From Paenibacillus eucommiae (lineage in GTDB: Bacteria; Bacillota; Bacilli; Paenibacillales; NBRC-103111), in the NCBI RefSeq assembly GCF_017874215.1, contig NZ_JAGGLB010000021.1:1-64000 (forward strand): a DNA stretch of 64,000 nucleotides, in the 5' to 3' direction. The stretch's first letter is position 1; the number at the start of each line of letters is the position of its first letter. This document shows, piece by piece, positions 35,901 to 45,263 of this stretch. The notes beneath the pieces were generated by a model. It was not told the origin of the DNA and did no database searches. It worked only from the letters and a program-made list of their open reading frames with translations. The translations under genes were made by a program, and so were the position numbers.

Positions 35901-38900
35901 TCAGTACAAGGTAACCCTGACAACACTGGATGACAGCGGGAAGGAGCAGGCGAAGCTGGGTATTACCGGCTTACTTGAGTCAGGGGATAACGAGCTGTAC
36001 TTGGGCAGATCGCCTTCGCTTCGCTCCACTCGCTTATATGGCGCGGGAAGCGCATACGATAATAATGAAGAAGCAGAGAAATACGATATGCCCAAGCTGG
36101 TGCTCAGACGCAGCGGCACGGATCTCAAGAGTACTTTTGTTACCGCAATGGAACCTTATCGGGGCACAGAAGGCCCGCGCATTGAGGTTATGGAGCGGCT
36201 GACCCCGGACCAAGCGCCAGAAGGGGCAGTTGCTGTAAAAGTGACGTATGGCGCAACGACTGACATTATTCTCAGTAACCCGGGGCATCCCGGTCAGCCG
36301 GTAGTCATTGGGGATATAACCCTTCTTGGAGAGCTTGGTATGATTCGTCTCACTAACGGTGTTGTGGAGAAGATGGAGCTGATCGGTGGAACTCTGTTGA
36401 AAAAAGGCAGCCAGGAGCTAACAGGAGCGGACTTGCTGACAGGAACGGTACGTAAAACATTACGCCAGGACAACGGGCAAGCGGCCGATGCGCTTGTTAC
36501 AGATACGCCGGTACCGGATACTGCGATCGGCCGGTACATCATTGTGACACATCCGGATGGAAGCACAAGCGGATTCAAAATTGGGGATGTGAGAGAGGAG
36601 CAAGGACAGACGATTCTTGAGCTGGCCGAGCAAGATCCCGGATTTGAAATTTACCAGGATGGAAGCTCGCAGCAAGTATACTACCCGGCGAAGCACTGGA
36701 ACGGACTGCATACGTTCACCATCGCTGATATGGAGGCGCAGGCGGGTGTGGAGCAGGCTGCTTTGCCAACCGGATCAGTGACAGGGACGGTATACGGGCC
36801 GGATAGCTTGCCGCTTCCCGGCGCCACAGTCAACTTGGCTGGATACGCTTCAATAACAGTCACTACAGACAACGAAGGTCAATTTCAGTTGTCTCAGGTG
36901 CCCCAAGGCAGCCATCGGGTATTGGCAGCTAAGCCAGAGCTTTCCCGGAAGGAATCCGGGATAGTCCAAGTGACCGCAGGTGAGACTGGAATCGTCTCCA
37001 TTGCGCTGACTGACAGAACAGCTCCGAAATGGACCGAAGTAGTATCAGAGACAACCATTGGCGATGCTGTAGCATTTGGAATAGGAGATCCTATACAAGC
37101 GACCATTTCGGAGGATGGAGTTGTGTATCTGGTTCCTGCAGGAACGATGCCTACTTTGCCGAAGCTGGAGGCGGCGGTCATTACTGTAGGTGGCGTCGTG
37201 CAAGGGGTTAAGGCGTCGGGGCTGGCAGGCGTACCTATTGTGCTTGATACCAGCGGAGTAGCCTCAGGCAGCTATGTTCTGTATGCCATTGATTCCTATG
37301 GGAATAATTCAGATGGGTTCCCCGTTGTCAGCATACCGGATGATTTGACGTTCATCGATAACACGAATACGTCTATTGAATATTCGGGCGCATGGACAAC
37401 GCTTGGGAATGGATCTGAAGGTAGCGGCTCGGTTTATTACGGGGACTCACAGGCATTTACGAAGCAGCCGGGTGCTTATGCGGATATCACATTTTATGGA
37501 ATAGAGGCTCAGATGATTTCCTCAAAAAATATATCCCGGGGCAAGGCCATTATCTATGTGGATGGCGAGTATAAGGAAACAATCGATTTGTACAGCCTGG
37601 AGCCTAAATTTCAGCAGGTTATATTTGAGACAGGTGTACTCCCCAAAGGGGTGCATAAAATTAGAATCGAAGCAGCAGCGGATATAAATCCTGCTTCACA
37701 GCAGAACTGGGCTTGGGTAGTGTTCGATGCCCTGCGGGTGTTGAGAGAAGAGCAGCCGCCTCTAGAGCTGTCGGGAGTCACGAGTGGTCCGCTGGTCTCG
37801 GGCGAGCCTGTCTCGGCTAGGAGTTCCAGACAAGGGATCTTGTATCTTGTCCCGGCTTCAACAGAGCTGACGAAGGAAGCTATACAGACGGCAGCAAGCA
37901 GCAGCGGGTCATCCGTCTCAGTAACAGCTCAAGTGTACGGACATCTATCTACGGCAGGTCTTACCACCGGCATATACAAAGTTTATGCCATTGATGGGTC
38001 CGGGAACATTTCCGCAGGCTCCATTGATCTTACAATTGTAAACTCGCAAGACATGATGATCGATAGTGCGAATCCAGTTGTCCGGTATTCAGGCGCATGG
38101 AATATCGTTCCGGATGGCGGGGAAGGTGCCGGAGCGATATATTACGGCGGCTCGCAGGCGCATACGAAAGCACAGGGAGCTTATGCATACATCCCCTTCT
38201 ATGGAACGGCAGCGCAGGTGATAGCTTCTTCGAGTTATTCACGGGGGAAAGCAAAGGTCTATGTAGATGGTGAATATAAAGAGACCATCGATCTTTACAG
38301 CGCTGAAACGCAATTTCAGAAAGTCGTCTATGATACTGGAACTCTAGCTGAAGGCATGCATGTAGTGAGAATCGAAGCGGCAAGGGAGGTTAACGCGAAT
38401 GCCGATCCAGACTGGCCTTGGGTTGTGTTCGATGCGCTGCAGATAACCCCAGCTTTGCCTCCTGTACTGTCAGACGTGACGAGCGGCCCGCTTGTTTCGG
38501 GTAATTCTGTTTCCGCTGTAAGCTCCAAGCAAGGGACGCTTTATCTTGTACCAAGTTCAACGGAACTGACAAAGGTGGCTATAGAGACGGCAGCCAGAAT
38601 TAGCGGAACATCCGCCGCAGTTACAGCTAATGTGTACGGTCATATGTCTACAGCTGCTCTCACCACGGGCGTATACAAGGTGTATGCGATTGACAAGGCC
38701 GGTAATATTTCTATAGGTTCGATGGATATTGAAGTTTTTGCTCCGGCAGCGAAGATCGACAATACGAATGCGGTTGTGAAATATTCGGGCACATGGAATA
38801 TCGTTCCCAATGGTGGCGAAGGTGCCGGATCGATTTATTACGGAGGCTCGCAGGCACATACAAAGCAGCAGGGAGCTTATGTAGACATTCCTTTCTATGG

Positions 38901-40758
38901 CGCAGCAGCACAGGTAATTGCTTCTATGAATTTCTCGCGCGGGAAGGCAAAGGTCTACGTAGATGGCGAGTACAAAGCGACCCTTGATCTTTACAGTGCT
39001 GAGCCAGAGTTACAGAAAGTGGTCTATGATACAGGTGTTTTATCCGAAGGCATGCATGTAGTGAGAATCGAAGCGGCTGGAGAGTTCAATGCTAATGCTG
39101 ATCCAGACTGGCCTTGGGTGGTGTTCGATGCGCTGCAGGTACAAAGCGGAGAGCAAGTGCCTCCTGTTGTGGTTGGCAGCTCTCCAATCAACGGAGCGGT
39201 GGACGTATCCCTGAATCAAGTTATTTCGGTGCAATTCAATCATTCCATAGCGGAAGGCACTTCTTATGCTGGCATTAATCTGATAAAACATTCCATTTCA
39301 GAGGTTTCAGAGGAAGAACCAGCAGAGGCATCAGTAGAGGCATCATTGGAGGTACCCGTCGAGGTAGCAGTGGTGATTGAAGGCAGCGGATTAAAAATTA
39401 CACCTGTTGATAGTCTGGATCCTGGAAGCACATATACACTGACGATTCCGGCTACTGCGATAAAGGATCAGCATGCACATGAACTGGGAGAGCCGTATTC
39501 ACTATCTTTTACGACCATGGAAGTTCCTGTAGACACGACAAGCCCGACATGGGCTGAGGGGAGTGCACTAACTGCTTCGGATGCAGCGCAAACGAGCATC
39601 AAGCTGAATTGGCCGGCAGCCTTAGATAATGTGGGTATAGACGGGTATCGTGTTTACGTGGACGAATCTGTTGTGGCAACTGTTTATACCAATTACAACA
39701 ATTACACTGTTACTGGACTTGCAGCCAATACATCCTACAGTTTTATGGTCAAGGCTTTTGATGAGGCGGGCAATGAAAGCTCTGGATTAAGCCGAACGGC
39801 TGCCACATTATCCTATCCTCCAAGCAACAATCAGGCTTATGCCGAAAGGTCAGGAAATGCCAATCTGGAGAAATTGCAAGTGCTGCTAAAGGGCACAGCT
39901 CTTACTCTGTCACCTGCATTTGCCTCAAACCAATTAGCTTATACGGTTAAGACAGAAGCTGAGCAAGTTGAAATTTCTGTACAAACAGCACATTCAGCTT
40001 CCAAAGTGATCATTAATGGGCAGCCAGTTGGCAGTGGATTTACAGTGGATCTACAGGAAGGTAAAAACGAATTCAAGTTGGTTGTTACAGCGGAAAATGG
40101 AACCAAACAAACGTACACGCTGGATATTCTTCGGACGGTCTCGGAGTCTAAGGCCGAAAAGCCAGAAGGTACTGGTAAATCCGATAATCCAAAGGTAAGC
40201 TTTACGGATATTGTGGGACATTGGGCAGAGTCGGCCATTCAGGAAGCCGTGAAGCGGGGACTGATACAAGGCTATGAGGATGGAACCTTCCATCCAGAGG
40301 GTGAAGTGACCAGGGCTGAATTTATCACCTTGCTGGTGCGCGCGTTGGCATTGCCGATCATGCCGGTAAGTGCAGATGATATTCCGTTCATTGATGTAGC
40401 TAGCACCAAATGGTATGCGGGGGAAGTGTTGGCTGCTTACAAGGCCAAAATTATTCAGGGCGTGGACGAGCGGAGATTTGCTCCAAACGAGAAGATTAGC
40501 CGTGAGCAAATGGCCGTTTTGCTGGCGAGAGCCTACGCTTTCGTGTCTGACCGTTCTGTCACCGAAGAAAACCAGCTCTCGAAGGGCTATCGAGATGGTT
40601 CAAGTATCTCTCCTTGGGCGCTTACTGAAGTTAACCAGGTGCTTCAGCTAGGATTGATGCAAGGGAAAGGGAATGGAATTTTTGAACCGCATTCGAATGC
40701 GAGTCGTGCCGAAGCTGTGCAGGTTATGCTTAATTTGCTGAAGATCGAACAATTATAA
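32923..40758 (+). CDS. Giant SLH-anchored heparinase II/III-type polysaccharide lyase
   Basis: A 2611-residue exported enzyme. In order: signal peptide (1-27); CBM9/DOMON-like domain (about 65-270); alpha/alpha toroid of a heparinase/alginate lyase (about 520-775); heparinase II/III beta domain (about 780-1100) with NGHHHYDPLNL and IAHNTVVVDG; carboxypeptidase-regulatory-like domain (about 1283-1363); three repeats of a 95-residue domain plus a golvesin-like 130-residue domain (about 1365-2075); Big_5 Ig-like domain (about 2078-2200); fibronectin III (2206-2298); cadherin-like domain (2310-2403); three SLH domains (2425-2611). It should cleave a uronic-acid polysaccharide at the cell surface. 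The substrate is unknown. Confidence 0.9.
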   Translation: MRKYIALSMALVLMFSFIPFAARGMAAEPNGSEGSILSKGTNGTNDTNGMLLNEPEEPEEGYPVKVDANKWAIVRAASAPPIVDGKLDESFWQQAAGLGDFRTTYYNKPVTDSPEYRISYDDTSLYIGGEFQQQEGETLSSIEIILRKPASPQAYYVASIPVDPTSRLAWLNWKAGETAGGQSLQEIKLSPFPFVLKENETNSTVGIEAAIPLSSFSISEGIAPGEEWGVNIVHVHNLNTQPMIAWAPIRTSMYDDTALEPGGPVNLQTNVPDQSRFGSIFFESFPEGEPWLPSEWELDDIGFTEKQLTFKREVTSPPVQLQYRLSWIDPKGHEQELLQFSQVNDGDYSTITFEHPAALIEGQYQLRVLTYENVPGDGQLAIYSFDRHSLIEAGNAKYAAGSSGSGTALTPVTPAPPSLEVQEIMDLIPEQSGFAEVGLPEKPSLTPTFSLYALSADGQSLVAADTGTVYPNALYPETQHLTVTNRKGEAMDYPYYEDAQGKKYFLSARLWYEQRERAVARTNAVASADPLGAARLLYQFVQAFDGYVPITNRGQNSYPASPSSGPPYNMFSGNWNIWNINDLRSMKPLLLAYEKVKQTDAFEVLSLETGVDVEKEIVEGMFIPSIDFVLSLPVFNYNVDPYIWEGLIAAGKTLDRPDYIHLAVEWMNHFVRTSFLADGFWKEVSLSYHNQVAYFIGVVMSELQGYSDPPGYISPRTGKRFDNLDLQSEFAILDRMDKISSILAYPNGKALPIQDTWAELAGNPLPDAGSVLLPSTGIGRLTLGEGAEQSQLYMMFTPKNGHHHYDPLNLTLFAEGQELMPDLGYTYTNYAQFTLSTIAHNTVVVDGKNMQFDSATKDGGRIERFVPDADMFQVMRASDPEAYPETSEYSREPWFIPFADGEADGPGDGGKGYVLDLFRVSGGDRHEYTLQGDANRNALFRTDLLLDTYGPYLLPPGTEVQQPKNYYDFGSAEGQYPGYIYVRDVQQAELEGDQYKVTLTTLDDSGKEQAKLGITGLLESGDNELYLGRSPSLRSTRLYGAGSAYDNNEEAEKYDMPKLVLRRSGTDLKSTFVTAMEPYRGTEGPRIEVMERLTPDQAPEGAVAVKVTYGATTDIILSNPGHPGQPVVIGDITLLGELGMIRLTNGVVEKMELIGGTLLKKGSQELTGADLLTGTVRKTLRQDNGQAADALVTDTPVPDTAIGRYIIVTHPDGSTSGFKIGDVREEQGQTILELAEQDPGFEIYQDGSSQQVYYPAKHWNGLHTFTIADMEAQAGVEQAALPTGSVTGTVYGPDSLPLPGATVNLAGYASITVTTDNEGQFQLSQVPQGSHRVLAAKPELSRKESGIVQVTAGETGIVSIALTDRTAPKWTEVVSETTIGDAVAFGIGDPIQATISEDGVVYLVPAGTMPTLPKLEAAVITVGGVVQGVKASGLAGVPIVLDTSGVASGSYVLYAIDSYGNNSDGFPVVSIPDDLTFIDNTNTSIEYSGAWTTLGNGSEGSGSVYYGDSQAFTKQPGAYADITFYGIEAQMISSKNISRGKAIIYVDGEYKETIDLYSLEPKFQQVIFETGVLPKGVHKIRIEAAADINPASQQNWAWVVFDALRVLREEQPPLELSGVTSGPLVSGEPVSARSSRQGILYLVPASTELTKEAIQTAASSSGSSVSVTAQVYGHLSTAGLTTGIYKVYAIDGSGNISAGSIDLTIVNSQDMMIDSANPVVRYSGAWNIVPDGGEGAGAIYYGGSQAHTKAQGAYAYIPFYGTAAQVIASSSYSRGKAKVYVDGEYKETIDLYSAETQFQKVVYDTGTLAEGMHVVRIEAAREVNANADPDWPWVVFDALQITPALPPVLSDVTSGPLVSGNSVSAVSSKQGTLYLVPSSTELTKVAIETAARISGTSAAVTANVYGHMSTAALTTGVYKVYAIDKAGNISIGSMDIEVFAPAAKIDNTNAVVKYSGTWNIVPNGGEGAGSIYYGGSQAHTKQQGAYVDIPFYGAAAQVIASMNFSRGKAKVYVDGEYKATLDLYSAEPELQKVVYDTGVLSEGMHVVRIEAAGEFNANADPDWPWVVFDALQVQSGEQVPPVVVGSSPINGAVDVSLNQVISVQFNHSIAEGTSYAGINLIKHSISEVSEEEPAEASVEASLEVPVEVAVVIEGSGLKITPVDSLDPGSTYTLTIPATAIKDQHAHELGEPYSLSFTTMEVPVDTTSPTWAEGSALTASDAAQTSIKLNWPAALDNVGIDGYRVYVDESVVATVYTNYNNYTVTGLAANTSYSFMVKAFDEAGNESSGLSRTAATLSYPPSNNQAYAERSGNANLEKLQVLLKGTALTLSPAFASNQLAYTVKTEAEQVEISVQTAHSASKVIINGQPVGSGFTVDLQEGKNEFKLVVTAENGTKQTYTLDILRTVSESKAEKPEGTGKSDNPKVSFTDIVGHWAESAIQEAVKRGLIQGYEDGTFHPEGEVTRAEFITLLVRALALPIMPVSADDIPFIDVASTKWYAGEVLAAYKAKIIQGVDERRFAPNEKISREQMAVLLARAYAFVSDRSVTEENQLSKGYRDGSSISPWALTEVNQVLQLGLMQGKGNGIFEPHSNASRAEAVQVMLNLLKIEQL

Positions 40759-40766
40759 AGAGCAGC

Positions 40767-40805
40767 GCGAGAAGGTGTCGGGTGACCGGCATCCTTCTTG
40801 TTTTG
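40767..40805 (+). terminator. Rho-independent terminator of the first polysaccharide operon
   Basis: AGAAGGTGTCGG pairs with CCGGCATCCTTCT (one bulge) and is followed by TGTTTTG. It lies nine bases after the giant lyase gene. Confidence 0.8.
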
Positions 40806-40825
40806 TTCACTAGAGGGGGGAGCTT

Positions 40826-41857
40826 ATGTTAGTGAGGCGTCTGATGACAGTAGATGGAAAAGTCGTTCTTGCTGAGGCTCCGGAGGCTGAATTGCCAGCA
40901 GGATTTGTGCGGGTGAGGACGCTGTTTTCAGCTGTGAGTCCGGGAACGGAGCTGGCAGCGATCCGAGAACGGGCAGAACAGCCTGCTGCGCTAGGTTACA
41001 GTGCTTCAGGCATCATTGTTGAGCTGGGTGAGGGTGTGAGAGGCTTTTACGTAGGGCAGAGAATTGCTTGTTATGGAGCTCCTTATGTGGCTCATGCCAC
41101 ACAATTAAATGTACCTGTTAATCTGGTCGCTGCTGTACCCGATCATGTCTTTATGGAAGAAGCAGCGTTTGCTGGATTGGGAGCTATAGCGATTCATGCC
41201 CTAAGAACCGCGGATCTGCGGTTTGGAGAGTCTATTCTTGTTATAGGGCTTGGCATGATCGGCCAACTCATTGCCCAAATTGCCCATGCAGCGGCTTATT
41301 CGATAGTGTCTTTTGAACGAGATGAGCAGCGCGCTGCACGCTTCCGGGAATATGGTATTGGCCAGGTCTACAGTGAGCGTAGTGCATTGGAGCAAGGGAT
41401 TGCAACTGTCACAGGTGGGCATGGTGTTGATAGTGTCCTCTTGTCAATCGGAGGCTCATCGGATACAGATGAAAATACGGATACGGATAAACAAACATGG
41501 ATCGACCATGCGCTTCATTGGATTCGCGACCGTGGCACGATTGTTGTGGTAGGAGGTTTGGACACCTCATTTTCGAGGGAACTGATGTTCAGTAAGGAAG
41601 CGAAGGTGTTAATTTCCCGGGCAGGCGGGCCAGGGCGATATGATGAGGCCTATGAGCGTTACAGCCGTGATTATCCGCTTGGTTATGTGAGATGGACGGA
41701 GGGGCGTAATATCGCCGAGTATATTCGACTGCTCTCCGATCAGCGTATTGCGGTCAAATCGTTAATTACACACAAAGTTCCTATGGAGCAAGCTGAGTGG
41801 GCTTATGGGAATTATCAATCTTCTGAACTTGTGATGGGGACGTTATTTACTTATTGA
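40826..41857 (+). CDS. Medium-chain dehydrogenase/reductase (zinc-independent type)
   Basis: A 343-residue NAD(P)-dependent enzyme with the MDR fold: a GroES-like N-terminal half and a Rossmann domain whose nucleotide loop is VIGLGMIGQL near residue 137. The position of the usual catalytic Cys is replaced (FSAVSPGTELAA), so it lacks catalytic zinc, as in BchC-like and some polyol- or glucoside-type members. A DTDENTDTDK insertion (about 213-222) is a short repeat. It probably oxidises a sugar or uronate-derived alcohol. GGGGGGAG precedes the ATG. Confidence 0.82.
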   Translation: MLVRRLMTVDGKVVLAEAPEAELPAGFVRVRTLFSAVSPGTELAAIRERAEQPAALGYSASGIIVELGEGVRGFYVGQRIACYGAPYVAHATQLNVPVNLVAAVPDHVFMEEAAFAGLGAIAIHALRTADLRFGESILVIGLGMIGQLIAQIAHAAAYSIVSFERDEQRAARFREYGIGQVYSERSALEQGIATVTGGHGVDSVLLSIGGSSDTDENTDTDKQTWIDHALHWIRDRGTIVVVGGLDTSFSRELMFSKEAKVLISRAGGPGRYDEAYERYSRDYPLGYVRWTEGRNIAEYIRLLSDQRIAVKSLITHKVPMEQAEWAYGNYQSSELVMGTLFTY

Positions 41858-41880
41858 AAAAAGAGGTTATCAACATATGG

Positions 41881-41947
41881 TTTACATATAGCGTGAATTC
41901 CATTATGATTTACTTTGAATAAAACAATGGTTTTATTAGATGAAACT
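41881..41947 (+). promoter_or_regulatory. Promoter and operator of the Fe-ADH gene, copy of the M81-gene promoter
   Basis: TTTACA (41881-41886), 17 bp, TATGAT (41904-41909), then an operator at 41921-41947 with AAACAATGGTTTTA and ATGAAACT. It aligns position by position with the M81 promoter at 21639-21700, with the same 17-bp spacing and similar distance from promoter to operator. Confidence 0.7.
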
Positions 41948-41978
41948 AATTAGTGATTGATAAAGGGAGGCAACATTC

Positions 41979-43181
41979 ATGACTTTGTCCAGACTGGTTT
42001 ATACTCCACTTAACTATATCGGATGGGGATCGTTAGAGAAGCTATGGCCGGAGGTGGCGAAATATTCACCATTGCGGATTTTGCTGATAACGGATTCAAT
42101 CTTGGAGAAATTAGGTATGATTGAGCCTATTACGTCAAAGCTGAAGCAGCAGGGCTATGATGTAAGTGTATATACAGATGTGGTTCCCGATCCTCCACTC
42201 GAGCTTGGCGAGAAGCTGGTCGCCTATACAAGAGATGGCGGCTTTGATCTGGTCATTGGAATCGGAGGTGGCAGCGCTATGGATTTGGCAAAGCTGGCCG
42301 CCGTAATATCCGCGAATGAGGGCAAGGTTGCCGATTATTTGAATTTGTCAGGAAATAAGAAGCCGCAGCATAAAGGGCTGCCCAAAATTTTGATTCCGAC
42401 TACTTCCGGCACAGGCTCTGAGGTGACCAATATCTCGGTGCTTTCGCTGGAAACAACTAAAGACGTGATCACGCATGATTATTTGATGGCGGATGTGGCC
42501 ATCGTTGATCCACAGCTTACTGTTTCTGTTCCGCCTCGTGTTACCGCCGCAACGGGTGTGGATGCACTGACGCATGCTATTGAAGCCTATATTTCGGTCA
42601 ATGCGAATCCTATCACAGATGGTCTGGCGCTGCAGGCAATACGCCTAATTAGCGGCTCGCTTAGGCAAGCGGTGGCCGACGGGCAGGATCGACAAGCGAG
42701 AATCGATTTGAGCTATGGAAGCCATATTGCCGGAATTGCCTTTTTCAATGCGGGCGTAGCTGGTGTTCATGCTCTTGCTTATCCGCTTGGCTGCCAGTTC
42801 CATGTCTCGCACGGGGAATCCAATGCGGTTCTGCTGCCTTATGTGATGGGCTATATCCGCAGCAGCTGCATAAAACGTATGGGGCATATTTTAGAAGCAA
42901 TGGTTGGTCATACGAGTAACTTGTCGGAAGAAGAGGCCTCAAGGAAATGCGTGGAAGAGCTGGTAGGACTGGTCAGAGATGTTGGCATCCCGAACACGCT
43001 GCGTGGGTTTAATATTCCTGCAAGCGCATTGGAGAGTTTGACGGAAGACGGAGTCCAGCAGAAAAGGCTGCTTGCCCGCAGCCCTCTGCCGCTGCATAAA
43101 GAGGATATCCGTACCATTTACCAGTCGGCCTTTGATGGGGTCATCACTGAGCAGGTGAATGCTAGACCGATATCTGAATAG
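41979..43181 (+). CDS. Iron-containing alcohol dehydrogenase (type III)
   Basis: A 400-residue enzyme with the iron-dependent dehydrogenase fold. The nucleotide-binding GGGSAMDLAK lies near residues 93-102 and PTTSGTGSEVT near 137-147. Metal-binding residues come from the C-terminal helical half, which holds TGVDALTHAIEAYIS (near 190) and the conserved GVHALAYPLG and FHVSHGESNAVLLPYVM. Such enzymes oxidise alcohols or reduce aldehydes and ketones with NAD(P). Substrate unknown; a sugar-acid or lactaldehyde-like compound would fit the neighbourhood. GGGAGG precedes the ATG. Confidence 0.92.
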   Translation: MTLSRLVYTPLNYIGWGSLEKLWPEVAKYSPLRILLITDSILEKLGMIEPITSKLKQQGYDVSVYTDVVPDPPLELGEKLVAYTRDGGFDLVIGIGGGSAMDLAKLAAVISANEGKVADYLNLSGNKKPQHKGLPKILIPTTSGTGSEVTNISVLSLETTKDVITHDYLMADVAIVDPQLTVSVPPRVTAATGVDALTHAIEAYISVNANPITDGLALQAIRLISGSLRQAVADGQDRQARIDLSYGSHIAGIAFFNAGVAGVHALAYPLGCQFHVSHGESNAVLLPYVMGYIRSSCIKRMGHILEAMVGHTSNLSEEEASRKCVEELVGLVRDVGIPNTLRGFNIPASALESLTEDGVQQKRLLARSPLPLHKEDIRTIYQSAFDGVITEQVNARPISE

Positions 43182-43193
43182 AAAGCATGTAGG

Positions 43194-43230
43194 AAACCCA
43201 TTTTTGGTTTTTAACCAGGAATGGGTTTTT
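43194..43230 (+). terminator. Rho-independent terminator
   Basis: AAACCCATT pairs with AATGGGTTT around a TTGG/CCAG inner stem, followed by TTTTTA. It ends the Fe-ADH transcript. Confidence 0.85.
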
Positions 43231-43339
43231 ATGCTGGATTTTACGCTGGTTTTGTCATTACTTTTTTATGAAAAGTTTGAACGAAGCAGCAGTGGACATA
43301 AGGTACGATAATTCCCCGAAATAAGGCTCTTTCTAAAAT

Positions 43340-43422
43340 TAACGGACATGACAGCGCTTATTTGCTCTGAATAGGGCTAAAACAGGAGCAAAAAAGACCA
43401 ATAAGGTCTTCTGTGTCCGTTA
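43340..43422. repeat. MITE-like element with TAACGGACA ends
   Basis: TAACGGACA at 43340-43348 and its complement TGTCCGTTA at 43414-43422 bound an 83-bp segment that carries an inner AAGACC/GGTCTT hairpin. A further ACGTCCGTGATGTCCGTAAG (43454-43473) suggests a second, decayed end. It has no coding capacity. Similar elements, recalled from other Paenibacillus sequences, would need a search. Confidence 0.55.
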
Positions 43423-43502
43423 GCATGATAAAATCAGGTGATTTTACCACAATAACGTCCGTGATGTCCGTAAGCATGTCGCCGAGCATAGCAAGTCGAT
43501 CT

Positions 43503-43585
43503 TGTGAAAAGAAAATAGCCGGGTTATAATGGCGGATAAGAAGTGTATAATTTTTCATTTAAGTTATTATGAAGTATAAACTTCA
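43503..43585 (+). promoter_or_regulatory. Promoter and palindromic operator of the D-aminoacylase gene
   Basis: TTGTGA (43503-43508), 17 bp and TATAAT (43526-43531) form a promoter. TGAAGT-ATAA-ACTTCA (43570-43585) is a perfect 6-bp inverted repeat just upstream of the ribosome site, the shape of a GntR-type operator. It differs from the other operators in the window. Confidence 0.5.
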
Positions 43586-43603
43586 AGGCGAGGAGAGCTA
43601 AAT

Positions 43604-45238
43604 ATGTTGGATAGGGCGGATATGGTAGATAAGGCAGATAAGGCAGGCAAGCTGGATATACTGGATATGGTGATTCGAAACGGGCAAGTGTATGACGGAA
43701 CGGGGAATCCCTGGACGAAGCTGGATATCGGGATTAGCGGCGGCAGAATTGTCAGGATGGGCAATCTTTCGGAGGAACAGGCGAAGGTAGAGATTGATGC
43801 TGAAGGACTGGCTGTCGCTCCCGGATTTATTGATACACATGTACACTCCGACTTGCTTTGTACGAGGCCGGAGATTCATCATGTCAAGGTGCTGCAAGGT
43901 GTAACGACGGAGCTGCTGGGACAAGATGGCATATCTGTGGCGCCAGTGTCAGAGCAGACGAAGCCCTTATGGCAGCAGCAGTTAAAAGGGTTGAATGGTG
44001 ACATAGGTGACTGGCCATGGAATACGGTTGAAGAATATTTAAGCTTTCTGGAGCAGTCCAGGCTTGCTGGAAATGTGATGTACCTGGTTCCTCATGGCGC
44101 TGTCCGATCGCTGGTTATGGGCTTTGCAAACCGCAAGGCTTCATCGGAAGAGATGCGGCAAATGCGTGAACTGGTGGAGATCGGCATGCAGCAGGGGGCG
44201 GCGGGAGTTTCCAGTGGTCTTGTTTATCCGCCCAATGTGTTTTCAGATACAGCTGAAATTATTGAGATCTGTAAAGGTGCGGCCAAATATGATGGTTGTT
44301 TTGTGGTGCATGTTCGTAATGAAAGCAGTCATTTTCTGGAGGCTGTGGAGGAAGTGATTGATGCAGCACGCCAGTCGGGGGTGCGTCTGCATATTTCACA
44401 TTTTAAAGCGATTGGGCAAAAGAACAGGCAGAAATTCGCTTCAGCGCTGACTTTGATGGATAAGGCGAGGGAAGAAGGCATTGAAGTTACGTTTGACCAG
44501 TATCCCTATACGGCTGGCTCGACTGTGCTGCATGTAGTGCTTCCGCCATGGATGCATGATGCTGGCACTGAGACATGTATAAAGCGTCTAGCTGATCCCC
44601 AAATTCGTAAGCGTATAGAGTATGATTTGGAGCATAACGATGATTATGAGAACTGGGTCAAAAGCTGCGGCTGGGAGCATATCGTGATTTCGTCTGTCGC
44701 TTCTGAGCAAAATCGTGGGCTTGAAGGCAAAAGTGTTGCAGAAATTGCCCGGATCAAGGGGAAGAAGCCGACGGATACGGCGTTTGATTTATTGATGGAG
44801 GAGAACGGCAGCGTGGCGATGATTGTCCATTGGGGGCAGGAGGAGGATGTGATGCAGGCGATGGCTCATCCGCTGCAGATTGTTGGTTCTGACAGTATTT
44901 TTGGCGGCAAGCCACATCCCAGACTTTATGGAACTTATCCGCGAATACTTGGACGCTATGTAAGGGAGAAGCAGGTGCTTACGCTCTCACAGGCGATTCG
45001 GCAAATATCGGGTGCGCCAGCACAGCTTCTGCGGCTCAAGGAACGAGGACTGCTGCGCGAGGGATTCTGGGCTGATGTGGTCGTTTTCGATCCAGCGACG
45101 GTTGCAGATCGTTCTACTTATGAAGATCCGCTGCTGGAGCCAGTGGGGATCGAGTATGTAATTGTGAATGGGCAGATGGCTGTTGAACGAGGCAGCTATA
45201 TGGGCATTACGGCAGGCAGGGTGATTCGCGGGGATTGA
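43604..45238 (+). CDS. N-acyl-D-amino-acid deacylase-type amidohydrolase
   Basis: A 544-residue cytosolic amidohydrolase of the D-aminoacylase family, which removes acyl groups from N-acyl-D-amino acids. The metal-site HxH is FIDTHVHSDL near residue 74. 'DMVIRNGQVYDGTGNPW' is the usual start of the beta-sandwich, and 'VGSDSIFGGKPHPRLYGTYPRIL' contains the conserved Asp. The first 22 residues (LDRADMVDKADKAGKLD) are a repetitive, charged extension not typical of the family. GGAGAG precedes the ATG. It may act on a peptide or amidated sugar. Confidence 0.88.
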   Translation: MLDRADMVDKADKAGKLDILDMVIRNGQVYDGTGNPWTKLDIGISGGRIVRMGNLSEEQAKVEIDAEGLAVAPGFIDTHVHSDLLCTRPEIHHVKVLQGVTTELLGQDGISVAPVSEQTKPLWQQQLKGLNGDIGDWPWNTVEEYLSFLEQSRLAGNVMYLVPHGAVRSLVMGFANRKASSEEMRQMRELVEIGMQQGAAGVSSGLVYPPNVFSDTAEIIEICKGAAKYDGCFVVHVRNESSHFLEAVEEVIDAARQSGVRLHISHFKAIGQKNRQKFASALTLMDKAREEGIEVTFDQYPYTAGSTVLHVVLPPWMHDAGTETCIKRLADPQIRKRIEYDLEHNDDYENWVKSCGWEHIVISSVASEQNRGLEGKSVAEIARIKGKKPTDTAFDLLMEENGSVAMIVHWGQEEDVMQAMAHPLQIVGSDSIFGGKPHPRLYGTYPRILGRYVREKQVLTLSQAIRQISGAPAQLLRLKERGLLREGFWADVVVFDPATVADRSTYEDPLLEPVGIEYVIVNGQMAVERGSYMGITAGRVIRGD

Positions 45239-45263
45239 ACTGAACTATGCCCAGTGAAAAGCC

